Source: Rhodospirillaceae bacterium (GTDB lineage: Bacteria > Pseudomonadota > Alphaproteobacteria > JAEUKQ01). Taken from it: DNA of 64,000 nt. The position numbers and the translations under genes are program-made. The notes under the pieces were generated by a model. The model had not been told where the DNA came from. It made no database searches and saw nothing but the letters and a program-made list of their open reading frames with translations. Shown here piece after piece: positions 35,489 to 44,322 of the stretch. The stretch spans positions 35,708-99,707 of the forward strand of contig JADKIX010000005.1 in NCBI GenBank assembly GCA_016722635.1, written 5' to 3'. Each line of letters opens with the position of its first letter. The stretch's first letter is position 1.

Positions 35489-35983
35489 ATGATCGCCCCC
35501 AAAATCCTTACCTATAAGGATTTAGACCGTTTATCCGTGTTTCTGGATAAGTGCATCAAAAATACCTATGCGGTTAGCGCCCCGCAACAAAAATCATGTC
35601 GGCTGCGATCGCATGATTACAAATTCCGGGAAGGGCCTTGGTTCTTTCATGACAGCGCACTCGGGGAGCGGGAATTCGGCGGGCAACAGATCATTTATCA
35701 CGAAGCCGATCCCGTGTGGGAAATGAGCTATCATGGGGAGTTGCGGATCACCGCTGTGCCAGGGGAAAAAATTTACGGTTTTCTAAAGCGGGCGTTGCTG
35801 CGGCGTGACTTCAAAAGGAATTTGCCCCGCGGCCCTCAATGGTTCAAGGAGCCCGGCAAAAAATGGATTTATGTCAATAAATGCGAGGGAAAATTAGAAG
35901 AATTTAAGGGTAAGGAATATATTTATATCTCCGGGGGACTGGCCTACCTCATGCGCTATCAGGGCGGTTTGCTGTTGGAATAA
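35489..35983 (+). CDS. DUF5680-like protein
   Basis: 164-aa cytoplasmic protein matching the DUF5680 layout: an N-terminal LSVFLDKCIKNTYAV helix, SHDYKFREGPWFFHDSALGE, the GQQIIYHEADPVWEMSYHGE core, and a C-terminal ISGGLAYLMRYQGG strand. Function is not established; the domain is often fused to XRE regulators, but no helix-turn-helix is present here. AAAGGAG precedes the start. Probably single. Confidence 0.7.
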   Translation: MIAPKILTYKDLDRLSVFLDKCIKNTYAVSAPQQKSCRLRSHDYKFREGPWFFHDSALGEREFGGQQIIYHEADPVWEMSYHGELRITAVPGEKIYGFLKRALLRRDFKRNLPRGPQWFKEPGKKWIYVNKCEGKLEEFKGKEYIYISGGLAYLMRYQGGLLLE

Positions 35984-36093
35984 GCATGTCCGCCAAATGA
36001 ACTTGTTATGTCGGGTTATTGATTGTAGCATTTAGGGGTTTTGATCCCCGCCCTCAAGGATAAAAAGCCATAAAGAATAAAAAGGATGCGCTG

Positions 36094-36399
36094 ATGTTTG
36101 CCATTGCCCTAATCCGTTACCGCCGCCCCTTTGAGGACGTGTTACCCGTGCTTGATGATCACCGCGCTTACCTAAGGCATTTAGCGCAACAGGGTTATTT
36201 GATTGCCTCAGGCCCCTTTTCGCCGCGTTCGGGCGGGGGGCTATTGTTGCATGTGCCGGATGAAAAGCTGCAGTTGCTGGATTATATCCGTGACCACGAC
36301 CCGTTCACTAAAACCAATGTGGCCCAATATGAAATATTGATGTGGCAACCCAATATCGGTTTGGAGAAGTTGCAATCGCTATTGTCCACGGTCGTTTAA
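36094..36399 (+). CDS. YciI-like protein
   Basis: 101-aa protein of the YciI/YCII ferredoxin-like fold: FAIALIRYRRPFEDVLPVLD, HRAYLRHLAQQGYLIASGPF with the conserved SGPF, then a C-terminal DPFTKTNVAQYEI. Members are small cytoplasmic proteins with a conserved His-Asp pair, function mostly unknown. AAAGGA before the ATG. Confidence 0.8.
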   Translation: MFAIALIRYRRPFEDVLPVLDDHRAYLRHLAQQGYLIASGPFSPRSGGGLLLHVPDEKLQLLDYIRDHDPFTKTNVAQYEILMWQPNIGLEKLQSLLSTVV

Positions 36400-36578
36400 C
36401 CCGACCCTAGGCTTATAAAATCATCCTCATGACATAGGATCGCCCCAATCCTGACCCTGCGGATAAAAACTCCCACAAAAGAAACCTCTAAAAACCATTG
36501 GCACCCCGGTCAAGCGGCTGCTATAAAGGTAGCAATGCCGGTTGGGCCGGTTATTCTGTTTTGGATCAGGAGGACGCG

Positions 36579-37043
36579 GTGATTACCCTGGTTGCCATGA
36601 CTTCAGGTGAGTTTGATGCATTTTTAAAAATTTGTATCCCCCAATTCGCCGCCAATAAGGTGCGCAGCGGCAATTGGCCAGAACTAGGGGCATTCGAGCG
36701 TTCACGGCAGGAATTTGTCCAATTGCTGCCCCAGGGACTTGCCACCCCCCACCATCATTTTTTTGCCGTTATCCAAACATCCCCGCGTGAACGGCTGGGC
36801 TGGCTGTGGCTCATGGTTGAAAAGCCAGAGGCCTTTATCTACGAAATCATCATTGACGAACCCCACCGCCGCCAAGGATATGGTGAAAAAACCATGCAAT
36901 TGGCGGAAAGGGAAGCCAAACGCCTGGGGGCCACTAAAATGGGCCTGCATGTGTTTGGTTTCAATCATACCGCCCGCGCCCTTTACGAAAAGCTGGGCTA
37001 TGCAATCACCAATATCAATATGAGTAAAACGCTGGATCCGTAA
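36579..37043 (+). CDS. GNAT-family N-acetyltransferase
   Basis: 154-aa acetyltransferase. GTG at 36579 is chosen because AGGAGG lies 4-5 bases upstream; the frame is open 27 codons further but has no ribosome site there. The acetyl-CoA loop is in the IIIDEPHRRQGYGEKTMQLA segment (motif R-R-Q-G-Y-G), followed by GLHVFGFNHTARALYEKLGY, the classic motif B. The substrate cannot be told from sequence. Confidence 0.85.
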   Translation: MITLVAMTSGEFDAFLKICIPQFAANKVRSGNWPELGAFERSRQEFVQLLPQGLATPHHHFFAVIQTSPRERLGWLWLMVEKPEAFIYEIIIDEPHRRQGYGEKTMQLAEREAKRLGATKMGLHVFGFNHTARALYEKLGYAITNINMSKTLDP

Positions 37044-37377
37044 CGAATTTGAAGTTAAGGAAGTATAAGCCGGTTGCGTAAGAGGCGCTGTTTTGCTAAC
37101 ACCGGAATGCCAAGGATAAAAGGGTTCAGGTTTGGGCGAATGACCTGAGGCTGGCCAGATCCCCCTGCCCTGGCTGAGTTTTCTGCCGGTCGCTGCATCC
37201 CGCATGGCAAGCCTTACAAAATATCATTCCTTTCCCAACTTTTCCCTTCCGGGTCTTTTATTTTATCCCATGTAGTAATCGGATGGAAATGGATGGATAA
37301 TCGGATGGTCGGCGATTGTATGCTCCCTTGAACCACACCATGACCGCAATACGCTCTGGTTGCTCATATATCACTCC

Positions 37378-37496
37378 CGTTATCTATTTTTAACAAAGTA
37401 ACGAAATATAAGATTTCCGTTACGTTTTTTCTTGCAAGCATCATCCCTGTTACCTATTTACAATAAAGTAACACAAAAGTAACAATTCGTTACTTT
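37378..37496 (+). promoter_or_regulatory. Repeated GTTAC/GTAAC operators upstream of fic gene
   Basis: Two 26-bp near-repeats, each running from GTTAYC through TATTT to AAAGTAAC, lie at 37378-37403 and 37448-37473, exactly 70 bases apart (about seven helical turns). Each is an inverted repeat of GTTAC/GTAAC, and a third pair (GTAACAATTCGTTAC) at 37479-37493 lies just before the ribosome site. This looks like cooperative binding sites for a repressor, plausibly the Fic protein's own C-terminal winged helix. Confidence 0.6.
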
Positions 37497-37507
37497 AGGA
37501 GAAATGT

Positions 37508-38677
37508 GTGATAAAAAAAGAACGGATCGGTACTTATATAAAAGGATCGGCAATTGGGGGCAAATTTTATCAAGCTTACCTTCCCCCACCGCTCCCCCCT
37601 GCTCCTCCCTTAAATATGGAAATATTATATCCCTTTCTGGATCAGGCCAATATCGCCTTGGGCCGTTTGGATGGACTACGCCTATTGTTGCCGGATTCAG
37701 GGCTTTTCCTTTACATGTATATTCGGAAAGAAGCGCTTTTATCTTCCCAGATTGAGGGAACCCAATCGTCACTGGCTGATTTATTATTATTTGAAAATGA
37801 ACAGGCGCCCGGCGTGCCATTGGATGACGTGACCGAGGTTTCCTGTTATGTGGCCGCCATGAAGTACGGGTTGGAGCGGATCAAGGAATTGCCGTTATCC
37901 TTAAGGCTTATTCGGGAAATACATGAAAAACTGATGAATAATGCCCGCGGCTGTCATAAAAGCCCAGGTGAATTCCGCACCACGCAAAACTGGATCGGCG
38001 GATCACGGCCGGGTAATGCCCGTTTTGTCCCACCCCCACCGGAACGGTTAATGGAGACATTAGATGCCTTTGAGAAATTCCTGCATGATGATACTGTTAA
38101 ATTGCCAGCTTTGATCATTGCGGCATTGGCGCATGGGCAATTCGAAACCATCCATCCATTTCTGGACGGCAATGGCCGATTGGGGCGGTTATTGATCACC
38201 TTGATCTTATGCCAAAAAGGCTTGATGAAAGAACCTTTATTATATTTAAGTCTGTATTTAAAAACCAATCGCCAGCCCTATTATGATCATTTGCAAGCGG
38301 TGCGCGAAACCGGCAATTGGGAAGACTGGATCAAGTTTTTTTTGGTGGGCGTCAGTGAAGTTGCAAGCCAAGCCACTGAGGCCGCCCAATCCATTCTGCA
38401 GCTGTTTAAACAAGATCATGAAAAAATCAAACAGTCTGAAGCTTCAGGCGGCGGAATTTTTACAGTCCATCATTATTTACAACAAAATCCAGTGGTTGGC
38501 ACCGGTTTAATCATGCGCAACTGCGCTCTTTCTCGCCCAACCGTGCTGCGCACGATGGCAACCTTGCAAAAATTGGAAATCGTTCGGGAAATCACCGGCA
38601 AATCCAGCCACAAGGTTTTTATATATCAAAAATACCTGGATACACTCAGCCAAGGCACTAAGCCATTATCCGCTTAG
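37508..38677 (+). CDS. Fic family protein with C-terminal winged helix
   Basis: 389-aa AMP-transferase-type protein. Fic motif HPFLDGNGRLGR at residues 216-227 is complete (catalytic His216). The N-terminal inhibitory motif S-x3-E-G lies at 79-84 (SSQIEG), so this is a class II Fic whose activity is held off by its own helix. The C-terminal ~90 residues (VVGTGLIMRNCALSRPTVLR and on) look like a winged helix, suggesting DNA binding. GTG start follows AGGAG with a 6-base gap. Preceded by repeated operator-like sites, so autoregulation is likely. Confidence 0.88.
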   Translation: MIKKERIGTYIKGSAIGGKFYQAYLPPPLPPAPPLNMEILYPFLDQANIALGRLDGLRLLLPDSGLFLYMYIRKEALLSSQIEGTQSSLADLLLFENEQAPGVPLDDVTEVSCYVAAMKYGLERIKELPLSLRLIREIHEKLMNNARGCHKSPGEFRTTQNWIGGSRPGNARFVPPPPERLMETLDAFEKFLHDDTVKLPALIIAALAHGQFETIHPFLDGNGRLGRLLITLILCQKGLMKEPLLYLSLYLKTNRQPYYDHLQAVRETGNWEDWIKFFLVGVSEVASQATEAAQSILQLFKQDHEKIKQSEASGGGIFTVHHYLQQNPVVGTGLIMRNCALSRPTVLRTMATLQKLEIVREITGKSSHKVFIYQKYLDTLSQGTKPLSA

Positions 38678-38726
38678 TTCTTACATAAAAGCCTATTGAA
38701 ATTTTCAACGATTTGAGGAATTTTAA

Positions 38727-39509
38727 ATGTTTTTTACCAGTGAAAAAATTGAGCAATTGAATTCAAAATATGCAAAAATAAATCATGCTTATCAAGAGAT
38801 ATTATTGAATTATTTATCTTTACATAGTCAATTAAAAGATAAGAAAGCCAAAGAATATATTCGATTAGGTTTCTTAAATAGACTGGGCGTTTTAAGGCGT
38901 TGTCTTTTAAATATATGGACTATATGTCCTCCTGAAAATACGAAAAAATTATCGGATGAAGCATTAGAAAATCTATCTATTAATTTACACAGCTTCATTT
39001 TTAATATTTATGGATGTTCCGATAATTTAGCTTGGATATGGGTAAAAGAAAAAGATCTTCCAATACCTAGAACTTTAGTTGGCTTGGGATCTAAATGTAA
39101 AAAAGTTAGAGACAGCTTTTCTCAAGATTTTCAAGATCACTTGATTGAAATTGACTCACATTTTGAACAATTAGAGAATTTTAGACACGCTTTAGCACAC
39201 CGCATACCTCTTTTTGTATGTTCACAAATTCTTAATAAACAAGAAGCAATTAATTATCAGAATTTGCAAACCAAAATGATTGATGCAGCCCTTAATCAAC
39301 CGTTGGAAGAATTCAAGAAATTTATCGACACGATGGAAGACATGGGTAAATTTGCTCCAATTATGACACATTCATTTGAAGAAAATTCCCCTCAGGTGCC
39401 ATTCCATAAAGTCATAGTCAATTTTTGGGAAACTATTATAGATACTGCCAACAAATTCTTCAGAGAATTAAAGAATTTAAACAATAATCAAATTTTTAAA
39501 AAATTATGA
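38727..39509 (+). CDS. HEPN-like hypothetical protein
   Basis: 260-aa all-helical protein, noticeably more AT-rich than its neighbours. The segment ENFRHALAHRIPL (Arg153-x4-His158) fits the R-x4-6-H motif of HEPN RNases, which in defence and toxin systems cut RNA as dimers. No other domain is recognised. It sits between a Fic protein and an AbiEii-type nucleotidyltransferase, so a defence or toxin role is plausible. GAGGAATTTTAA precedes the ATG. Base composition suggests recent transfer. Confidence 0.5.
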   Translation: MFFTSEKIEQLNSKYAKINHAYQEILLNYLSLHSQLKDKKAKEYIRLGFLNRLGVLRRCLLNIWTICPPENTKKLSDEALENLSINLHSFIFNIYGCSDNLAWIWVKEKDLPIPRTLVGLGSKCKKVRDSFSQDFQDHLIEIDSHFEQLENFRHALAHRIPLFVCSQILNKQEAINYQNLQTKMIDAALNQPLEEFKKFIDTMEDMGKFAPIMTHSFEENSPQVPFHKVIVNFWETIIDTANKFFRELKNLNNNQIFKKL

Positions 39510-39721
39510 TTTTTTATCTGCCAATTTCCTAAGACTGTTGACAGATATCAAACACCCTAGAACCTAATCCCCCATTGCTCTCTTCACTTTTGGCATCAAC
39601 AAAATTTTTCTTCCCGGGCAATACGCAATTCTGATATAATCTGACATAATCAAGCGATGTTTTTTTGATGTCCTTTGATAGAAAAAGGGCTACAGTCGTT
39701 TTGTTAACCATTGGATAACTC

Positions 39722-40390
39722 ATGGCAAAAGAATTCATCCCTCGCTTAGGTATCTTGCCGCCCCCCCAACGGCAATTATGGCCTTTATTAAAAGACACAC
39801 CCGGCTATTTCACTTTGTATGGGGGAACGGCCATTGCGCTCCGCCTGGGCCACCGGCAATCAGTTGACTTTGATTTTTTCAGCAATCAGCCTTTTGATCC
39901 GGGCGTTTTGCTGCGCACCATTCCTTATCTCAAGCAAGCCACCGTCCTGCAGCTTGAAGAAAACTCCCTCACCTGCCGGGTCAATTTTCAAGGGACGGTG
40001 CAGTTATCCTATTTTGGTGATTTAAGTTTGAAAAAAGTGGCCCAACCAGAAATTGCTGAAGGGCCGCAAATCAAAGTAGCTGCCTTAATCGATTTGGCCG
40101 CAACCAAAGCCGATGTTGTGCAAAAACGGGCGCAAATCAAAGATTACCAAGATATCGATGCCCTAATCAAGGCTGGCATCAGCCTAGGTCAAGCATTGCG
40201 GGCGGCCCAAATGATTTATGGCCCACAGTTTAACCCACAAATTACCTTAAAAGCCCTGAGTTATTATGGGGACGAACAGTTGAAAAACCTATCCCCCCTT
40301 ATTCGCAAAAACCTGGAACAAGCAGTTCGCCAGGTTGATTTAGACCATCTGCCCCCGCTATCCTCCTTCGATGGGCCGAGCCAAAGATGA
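39722..40390 (+). CDS. AbiEii-type nucleotidyltransferase toxin
   Basis: 222-aa protein of the AbiEii/AbiGii family (DNA polymerase beta-like nucleotidyltransferase fold). The active-site region is clear: YGGTAIALRLGHRQSVDFDF (GG-T, then D-F-D). DLAATKADVVQKRAQIKDYQ is the conserved second motif, where the K and D of KxD(Y) sit. AbiEii toxins modify tRNA or other targets and are held in check by a partner; the 4-bp-overlapping downstream gene is the obvious candidate. Confidence 0.8.
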   Translation: MAKEFIPRLGILPPPQRQLWPLLKDTPGYFTLYGGTAIALRLGHRQSVDFDFFSNQPFDPGVLLRTIPYLKQATVLQLEENSLTCRVNFQGTVQLSYFGDLSLKKVAQPEIAEGPQIKVAALIDLAATKADVVQKRAQIKDYQDIDALIKAGISLGQALRAAQMIYGPQFNPQITLKALSYYGDEQLKNLSPLIRKNLEQAVRQVDLDHLPPLSSFDGPSQR

Positions 40391-40674
40391 AAAAACTGCC
40401 CCTTAATCCAGATTTATTGGTGGTAGCGGAACGGGTGATCTGGTTTCAAAGCCCCGCAGAAGCCCTGGAAGATCCCATCCATTTTATGGCTTATCTGCTG
40501 ACTTACGGCACCCATGAAGATGTAGGTATAGTCCGCCGTTATATCAGCGACGACGATATGCGCCAGGCGTTAGATCATGCCCCCCCTGGCATTTTTGACC
40601 CACGCTCCTGGGCTTACTGGCACCTGATGCTCGATTATCCAACCACCCCGCCTTTTCCTAAAAGGTTTCCATAA
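40387..40674 (+). CDS. Partner of AbiEii-type toxin (candidate antitoxin)
   Basis: 95-aa protein whose ATG overlaps the toxin stop (ATGA). It contains VVAERVIWFQSPAEALEDPI, YGTHEDVGIVRRYISDDDM and WAYWHLMLD, resembling the small proteins found beside AbiEii-type nucleotidyltransferases (DUF6922-like). Probable antitoxin or regulator. In many such pairs the partner gene comes first; here it is second. Confidence 0.6.
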   Translation: MKKLPLNPDLLVVAERVIWFQSPAEALEDPIHFMAYLLTYGTHEDVGIVRRYISDDDMRQALDHAPPGIFDPRSWAYWHLMLDYPTTPPFPKRFP

Positions 40675-40683
40675 AACCCTTTT

Positions 40684-40703
40684 GTAGGGGGGTGTTCCCC
40701 CCC
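40684..40703. terminator. Hairpin between convergent genes
   Basis: GGGGGG-TGTT-CCCCCC stem-loop between the AbiEii partner gene and the minus-strand phage early operon. It may end transcripts from both sides; T-runs are poor. Confidence 0.5.
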
Positions 40704-40707
40704 ATTC

Positions 40708-41310
40708 CTACCCTTCCTTCCCTGCTTTGCCGTAAAGTTCCAAGCATCCTTGCAAGCGCTTGGCTGCCGTCTCGTTAACCGGCTGCTCCCCCTGCACCAC
40801 CACATCAATCACAAAACTGAGGTCACCGGGTGGCAACAGATCGGCCAAGCGCCTAAAGCGCTTAATCAACCGCTCGGCATAAGGGGTGAGCTGACGGGGG
40901 TCAATGGGACTTACCCCCGCCCCCATCGGCTGCTGCCAATCGCGCGCCTGCACCAGGCCGCCCGCCGTGATCAGGCGGAAAGCCGAATTGATTTCCTGGG
41001 CGGCACGTTGCAATTCTATCCCCCATTCTGCCCAGGGGGCCGGGCGTAATTTCGCCAAGGTTTGCGGGGTGGCCTGGATTTTATCAAGGGACTTACGACC
41101 ACGGCGGCGATTCCGGCGGCGGGCGGGGAAATTTTCCCCAAGCTTATTGCTTTCGGGCTTGTTTCGGTTAACCCTGTTTGCTTCAAGAATTCGGCTTTGG
41201 CCGTTTTTTAGCCGCACAACCCCCGGAACATCCGTTGCGGGATCAGGTGGATTGGCATAGCAGCGATCATCACCGGGGGATAAGGGGGTACCGCGCAAAA
41301 ATTCATCCAT
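40708..41310 (-). CDS. Phage early-region hypothetical protein
   Basis: About 200 aa; AGGAG is 8 bases from the ATG at 41310 (ATG 41316 is the alternative). The middle is very basic (ARRRNRRRGRKSL), then a helical C-terminal half with WAEWGIELQRAAQEINSAFR and YAERLIKRFRRLADLLPPGD. This suggests nucleic-acid binding, but no family is recognised. It is the third gene of the minus-strand early operon, 18 bases after the preceding gene. Confidence 0.55.
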   Translation of the reverse strand: MDEFLRGTPLSPGDDRCYANPPDPATDVPGVVRLKNGQSRILEANRVNRNKPESNKLGENFPARRRNRRRGRKSLDKIQATPQTLAKLRPAPWAEWGIELQRAAQEINSAFRLITAGGLVQARDWQQPMGAGVSPIDPRQLTPYAERLIKRFRRLADLLPPGDLSFVIDVVVQGEQPVNETAAKRLQGCLELYGKAGKEG

Positions 41311-41328
41311 CAACATTTCTCCTGTTGT

Positions 41329-42123
41329 TTATAGGTTTTGGTTATCTAAATTGCGGATTGGGCGGGGATCCGCTTGCTGGTGATGTTGCCCCACCAAGGA
41401 GCCCACCAACCGCGCCATTGGCTGGCCAACCGGTATGGCCGAACCCACGGCAGATAGCGGTTGGGCAAGCGGGTCTGGCCTAAATAACCGGTCAATATAA
41501 AGGCGGGTTTCCTCAATCTCCTGCGGGCTGATTTCCACCATCTGATCAAGATTAACCCATGCCAAATGCTGTTGGGCCAACATCCAAGCCTGCTTTTTAG
41601 CCGATTGTTCCAATGCCCGGATGAGTTGGGAATTGCGGGGATCATCCGCTGGCTGATGGCGCGTCCTCAGTTGCTGTAGCAGCGGGGCGTTCCGCTTTTG
41701 CCAATCGCATACCAATTGTTTGGAACCCGCTTGGGTGTTTTCAAAAAATTCCTTCATATTACGCCCGGGTTTACTATCTTCCGGCAGGTGAAGGGTTGCC
41801 TGGCGAATGTCGGCGGGCATGGGGTGACCGGCTTTATTCCAGCCCTGCATCAAATCCTCCCACCCCTGCGCCAAGCGGGCAGGATCAAGGCTGCCCAAGG
41901 CGCGCTGATATTCCGCCGCCCAGGCCTCAATCGAAGCAGCGCTTGGGAAGACCCGCGGCCACAAGGCCACCAACCGTGCCATCAATTGCGGCACGGTTAG
42001 GATATCTTTGGCCTTAGCCTCCTCCACTTTGGCAACCCCATCCGTTGTAACGACACCCGCATATGATGGCTTTAATAAATTATTGGTGATATGATCATGG
42101 GGTAATATAGCTTTTTCCCTCAT
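41329..42123 (-). CDS. Phage replication-region protein (loader-like)
   Basis: 264-aa protein overlapping the DUF1376 gene by 4 bp. A segment LMARLVALWPRVFPSAASIE, then YQRALGSLDPARLAQGWEDL and HPMPADIRQ resembles the N-terminal part of phage replication/helicase-loader proteins, where an all-helical domain contacts the helicase. The rest is helical and Gln-rich. A role in phage DNA replication is likely from position. Confidence 0.55.
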   Translation of the reverse strand: MREKAILPHDHITNNLLKPSYAGVVTTDGVAKVEEAKAKDILTVPQLMARLVALWPRVFPSAASIEAWAAEYQRALGSLDPARLAQGWEDLMQGWNKAGHPMPADIRQATLHLPEDSKPGRNMKEFFENTQAGSKQLVCDWQKRNAPLLQQLRTRHQPADDPRNSQLIRALEQSAKKQAWMLAQQHLAWVNLDQMVEISPQEIEETRLYIDRLFRPDPLAQPLSAVGSAIPVGQPMARLVGSLVGQHHQQADPRPIRNLDNQNL

Positions 42124-43187
42124 GCTGCCCCCTTACCCGCCTGTTGCTTGGCGAGATAGGCCACCGGATCAAACCCGGTTTTGGGTGTGTGGGGGGCGGA
42201 TTGATCCATGCGCCGGATCCAATTCAACCAGGTGGCGCGCCAATCAAGCTTAACCGCCCCCACCCCGGGCTTGGCCAGCCAGAAATCCCGGAATTTAGCG
42301 GCTTCCAAATCCAGGTTACCAGGGGAAAGCTTAAACTGGGTGCAGGTTTCTTCTGCCGCTAATCGCCATTCATCCGGCAAAACCCAGTGGGGGGGCAGGC
42401 GCGTCCCGCGCCGCTCGAACGTTTTCCCCTCTCCCTCTCTTTTTCTTTTCTTATCTTTTTCCCTATCCTCTCTTGAGAGAGGGAGAGGAGACACAGTATT
42501 GTGTTCATGGCTATCAACAGGGTTGTGACCAGGACTGTGCACAGAATTGTGCACAGAACGCATTGAGTTATCTTGCTCATTTGCATCATGAAAGTCATCA
42601 GCAGGTACGGCAGCGTTCCCCTGAAGGTCAATCCCACCCTCTGCTGGTATCTGTTCCGACCATTCATTTCCACCTGGCTCGCCTGGCCGTGGCTTGCGCC
42701 CCGTACGCACCCGCTGCATGCGGTGGCGATATTCAAGCCGACGCTCCCAAGCCGCCATCGCCTTATCCGTCAAATAGGGGTGATACCAACGGTTATCCGC
42801 GCATAAGACAAACCCGTCCATCGCACCTGGTCGGATACGCTGCCACTCACGGCTGTCGCATTGGGCGAGACGCATCAACACTTTATCATGGTTGGGCAAA
42901 CTGCCAGAGGGGACTTGCCGCCAAGCTTCACACCATAAGGAAAGCATGGCATGGGCAATTTTCGGCTCCTCCGCCGCGGCAATCCACACATGGCTGCCTA
43001 GTAGCCGTGCGATATCCAGCGGCATGAAGCGAAAATCACTCAAATCACAATCGGCTGGCAGCGGCGGGGGTGGTAGAGAGGGCAGCGCTGTACCAATCCC
43101 GGCATCACCCGGCGTAGCGGCAGTTAAAGCGGGGTCAGCGTTGGGGGCAGCAGGGCTATCAGGCAATGAAACAGGATCGGGCGGCAT
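42120..43187 (-). CDS. DUF1376-domain phage replication initiator-like protein
   Basis: 355-aa protein. After a Pro/Ala-rich start, residues ~50-150 carry the DUF1376 layout: FRFMPLDIARLLGSHVWIAA, LWCEAWRQVPSGSLPNHDKV, and WQRIRPGAMDGFVLCADNRW. A low-complexity, charged linker (DREKDKKRKREGEG) leads to a C-terminal domain with KFRDFWLAKPGVGAVKLDWR and WLNWIRRMDQ, as in phage replication proteins related to O. AAGGAATTG before the ATG. First of three overlapping early genes. Confidence 0.75.
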   Translation of the reverse strand: MPPDPVSLPDSPAAPNADPALTAATPGDAGIGTALPSLPPPPLPADCDLSDFRFMPLDIARLLGSHVWIAAAEEPKIAHAMLSLWCEAWRQVPSGSLPNHDKVLMRLAQCDSREWQRIRPGAMDGFVLCADNRWYHPYLTDKAMAAWERRLEYRHRMQRVRTGRKPRPGEPGGNEWSEQIPAEGGIDLQGNAAVPADDFHDANEQDNSMRSVHNSVHSPGHNPVDSHEHNTVSPLPLSREDREKDKKRKREGEGKTFERRGTRLPPHWVLPDEWRLAAEETCTQFKLSPGNLDLEAAKFRDFWLAKPGVGAVKLDWRATWLNWIRRMDQSAPHTPKTGFDPVAYLAKQQAGKGAA

Positions 43188-43273
43188 GCAACAATTCCTT
43201 TCATGAATAGAGATAGGGGGTTTGGCGGTGGCTCCACCGCCGTGACGCAGCGGAGATGTGAAGGGATAGGGAT

Positions 43274-43858
43274 TTAACGCTTGGGTTTTGGGGGATATGG
43301 GCGCGGAGGGGCAACATCAGCCAGGAATTCCTCTTCCTCGGGGCTGCTGGCCACCGCCCAGTTAGCACTGCTGGCCGTTAAAACAACCGTTTCCGGGCGC
43401 GGCATTCGCCAACCCCCTTCAGGCTCACGGGCGCGCTCATCATCTTGGTAGCGTTGCCCTGCCAAACATTTGACGGGGGTGGCCCCTGCCACCCGCCCCC
43501 AATTGCTGTGTTCGCCGCAAAGGCGCACTGGGCGCGCGGTATGACCACCTTCTTGATAGGGGGAAAGGTTGTGGAAAATGCCGTAGGCATGGCGGCAATT
43601 TTTGATGTAACCCGGGCTGTAACCGGTTTCTTTGGCAATCTCGACATCCTTCAGCCCTTGTTTGACAAACTCGGTTAAAACCAACGCCGTCAAGCGGCTG
43701 TTGATCGGGGCCATTTTTACCTTTTTTTGAGGCAAGCGTGTGACCTGACGGGCAGGTAAATGGCTTATGGGTAAAGGGTTAAGGGACAAGGGGTTGGCGG
43801 GTAAATGGTTGGTGGAAGTAGGAAAGCTTGAACTTCTGTCGGTTCTTTTGGGTTGCAT
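43274..43858 (-). CDS. Helix-turn-helix phage early protein
   Basis: 194 aa from ATG 43858, which has GGAGG upstream. The N-terminal ~55 residues are Ser/Pro/Leu-rich and disordered, followed by LTALVLTEFVKQGLKDVEIA and ETGYSPGYIKNCRHAYGI, a convincing helix-turn-helix. It is probably a regulator or DNA-binding replication accessory. It is divergent from the S24 repressor across the region with the SOS box, the position expected of a Cro/CII-like regulator. Confidence 0.55.
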   Translation of the reverse strand: MQPKRTDRSSSFPTSTNHLPANPLSLNPLPISHLPARQVTRLPQKKVKMAPINSRLTALVLTEFVKQGLKDVEIAKETGYSPGYIKNCRHAYGIFHNLSPYQEGGHTARPVRLCGEHSNWGRVAGATPVKCLAGQRYQDDERAREPEGGWRMPRPETVVLTASSANWAVASSPEEEEFLADVAPPRPYPPKPKR

Positions 43859-44092
43859 TCGGTATCCTCCCGATCTTATAATAACAATCTTAAAATGACA
43901 AAGTAGGTAATAGCCTGGATCAAAATAGGAATAACCGTCACCCATTGGCGTGAAGGTGGGTACAACAAGTGGTTATCACTCGTAAACCCTGATATATCCC
44001 TATCTAGCGCCATTTTCTTATAGGTGATGTTGCTGTTTTTCCTGTATGTGATCCTTTTTTCCTGATCAATTGAAAGGGTTAGCCCCTTATTT

Positions 44093-44107
44093 GTTCCTCC
44101 TATGTTC
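44093..44107. promoter_or_regulatory. Alphaproteobacterial-type SOS box
   Basis: GTTC-CTCCTAT-GTTC, an exact match to the GTTC-N7-GTTC LexA box of alphaproteobacteria, in the divergent control region between the minus-strand early operon and the plus-strand genes at 44323/44897. A further GTTC lies at 44144-44147. It suggests that DNA damage governs phage early expression. Confidence 0.55.
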
Positions 44108-44322
44108 TATTTAATAGGACTATTGTGGCCTCGTCAAGCGGCATGTTCCTATTTTTTTATTGCATCCCCCTGCTAATCGTTATATCATGAGGGAACGGTT
44201 TGATTTGCAGGAATGGCCAGGCGCCTTTTTCGACCTGCCCCCTCTTGACAGGTCCTGACCATTGCCCCCAATACCACCGATGATAAAAATGATAGAGGAT
44301 ATATATTTTAAGGATCCATTTT

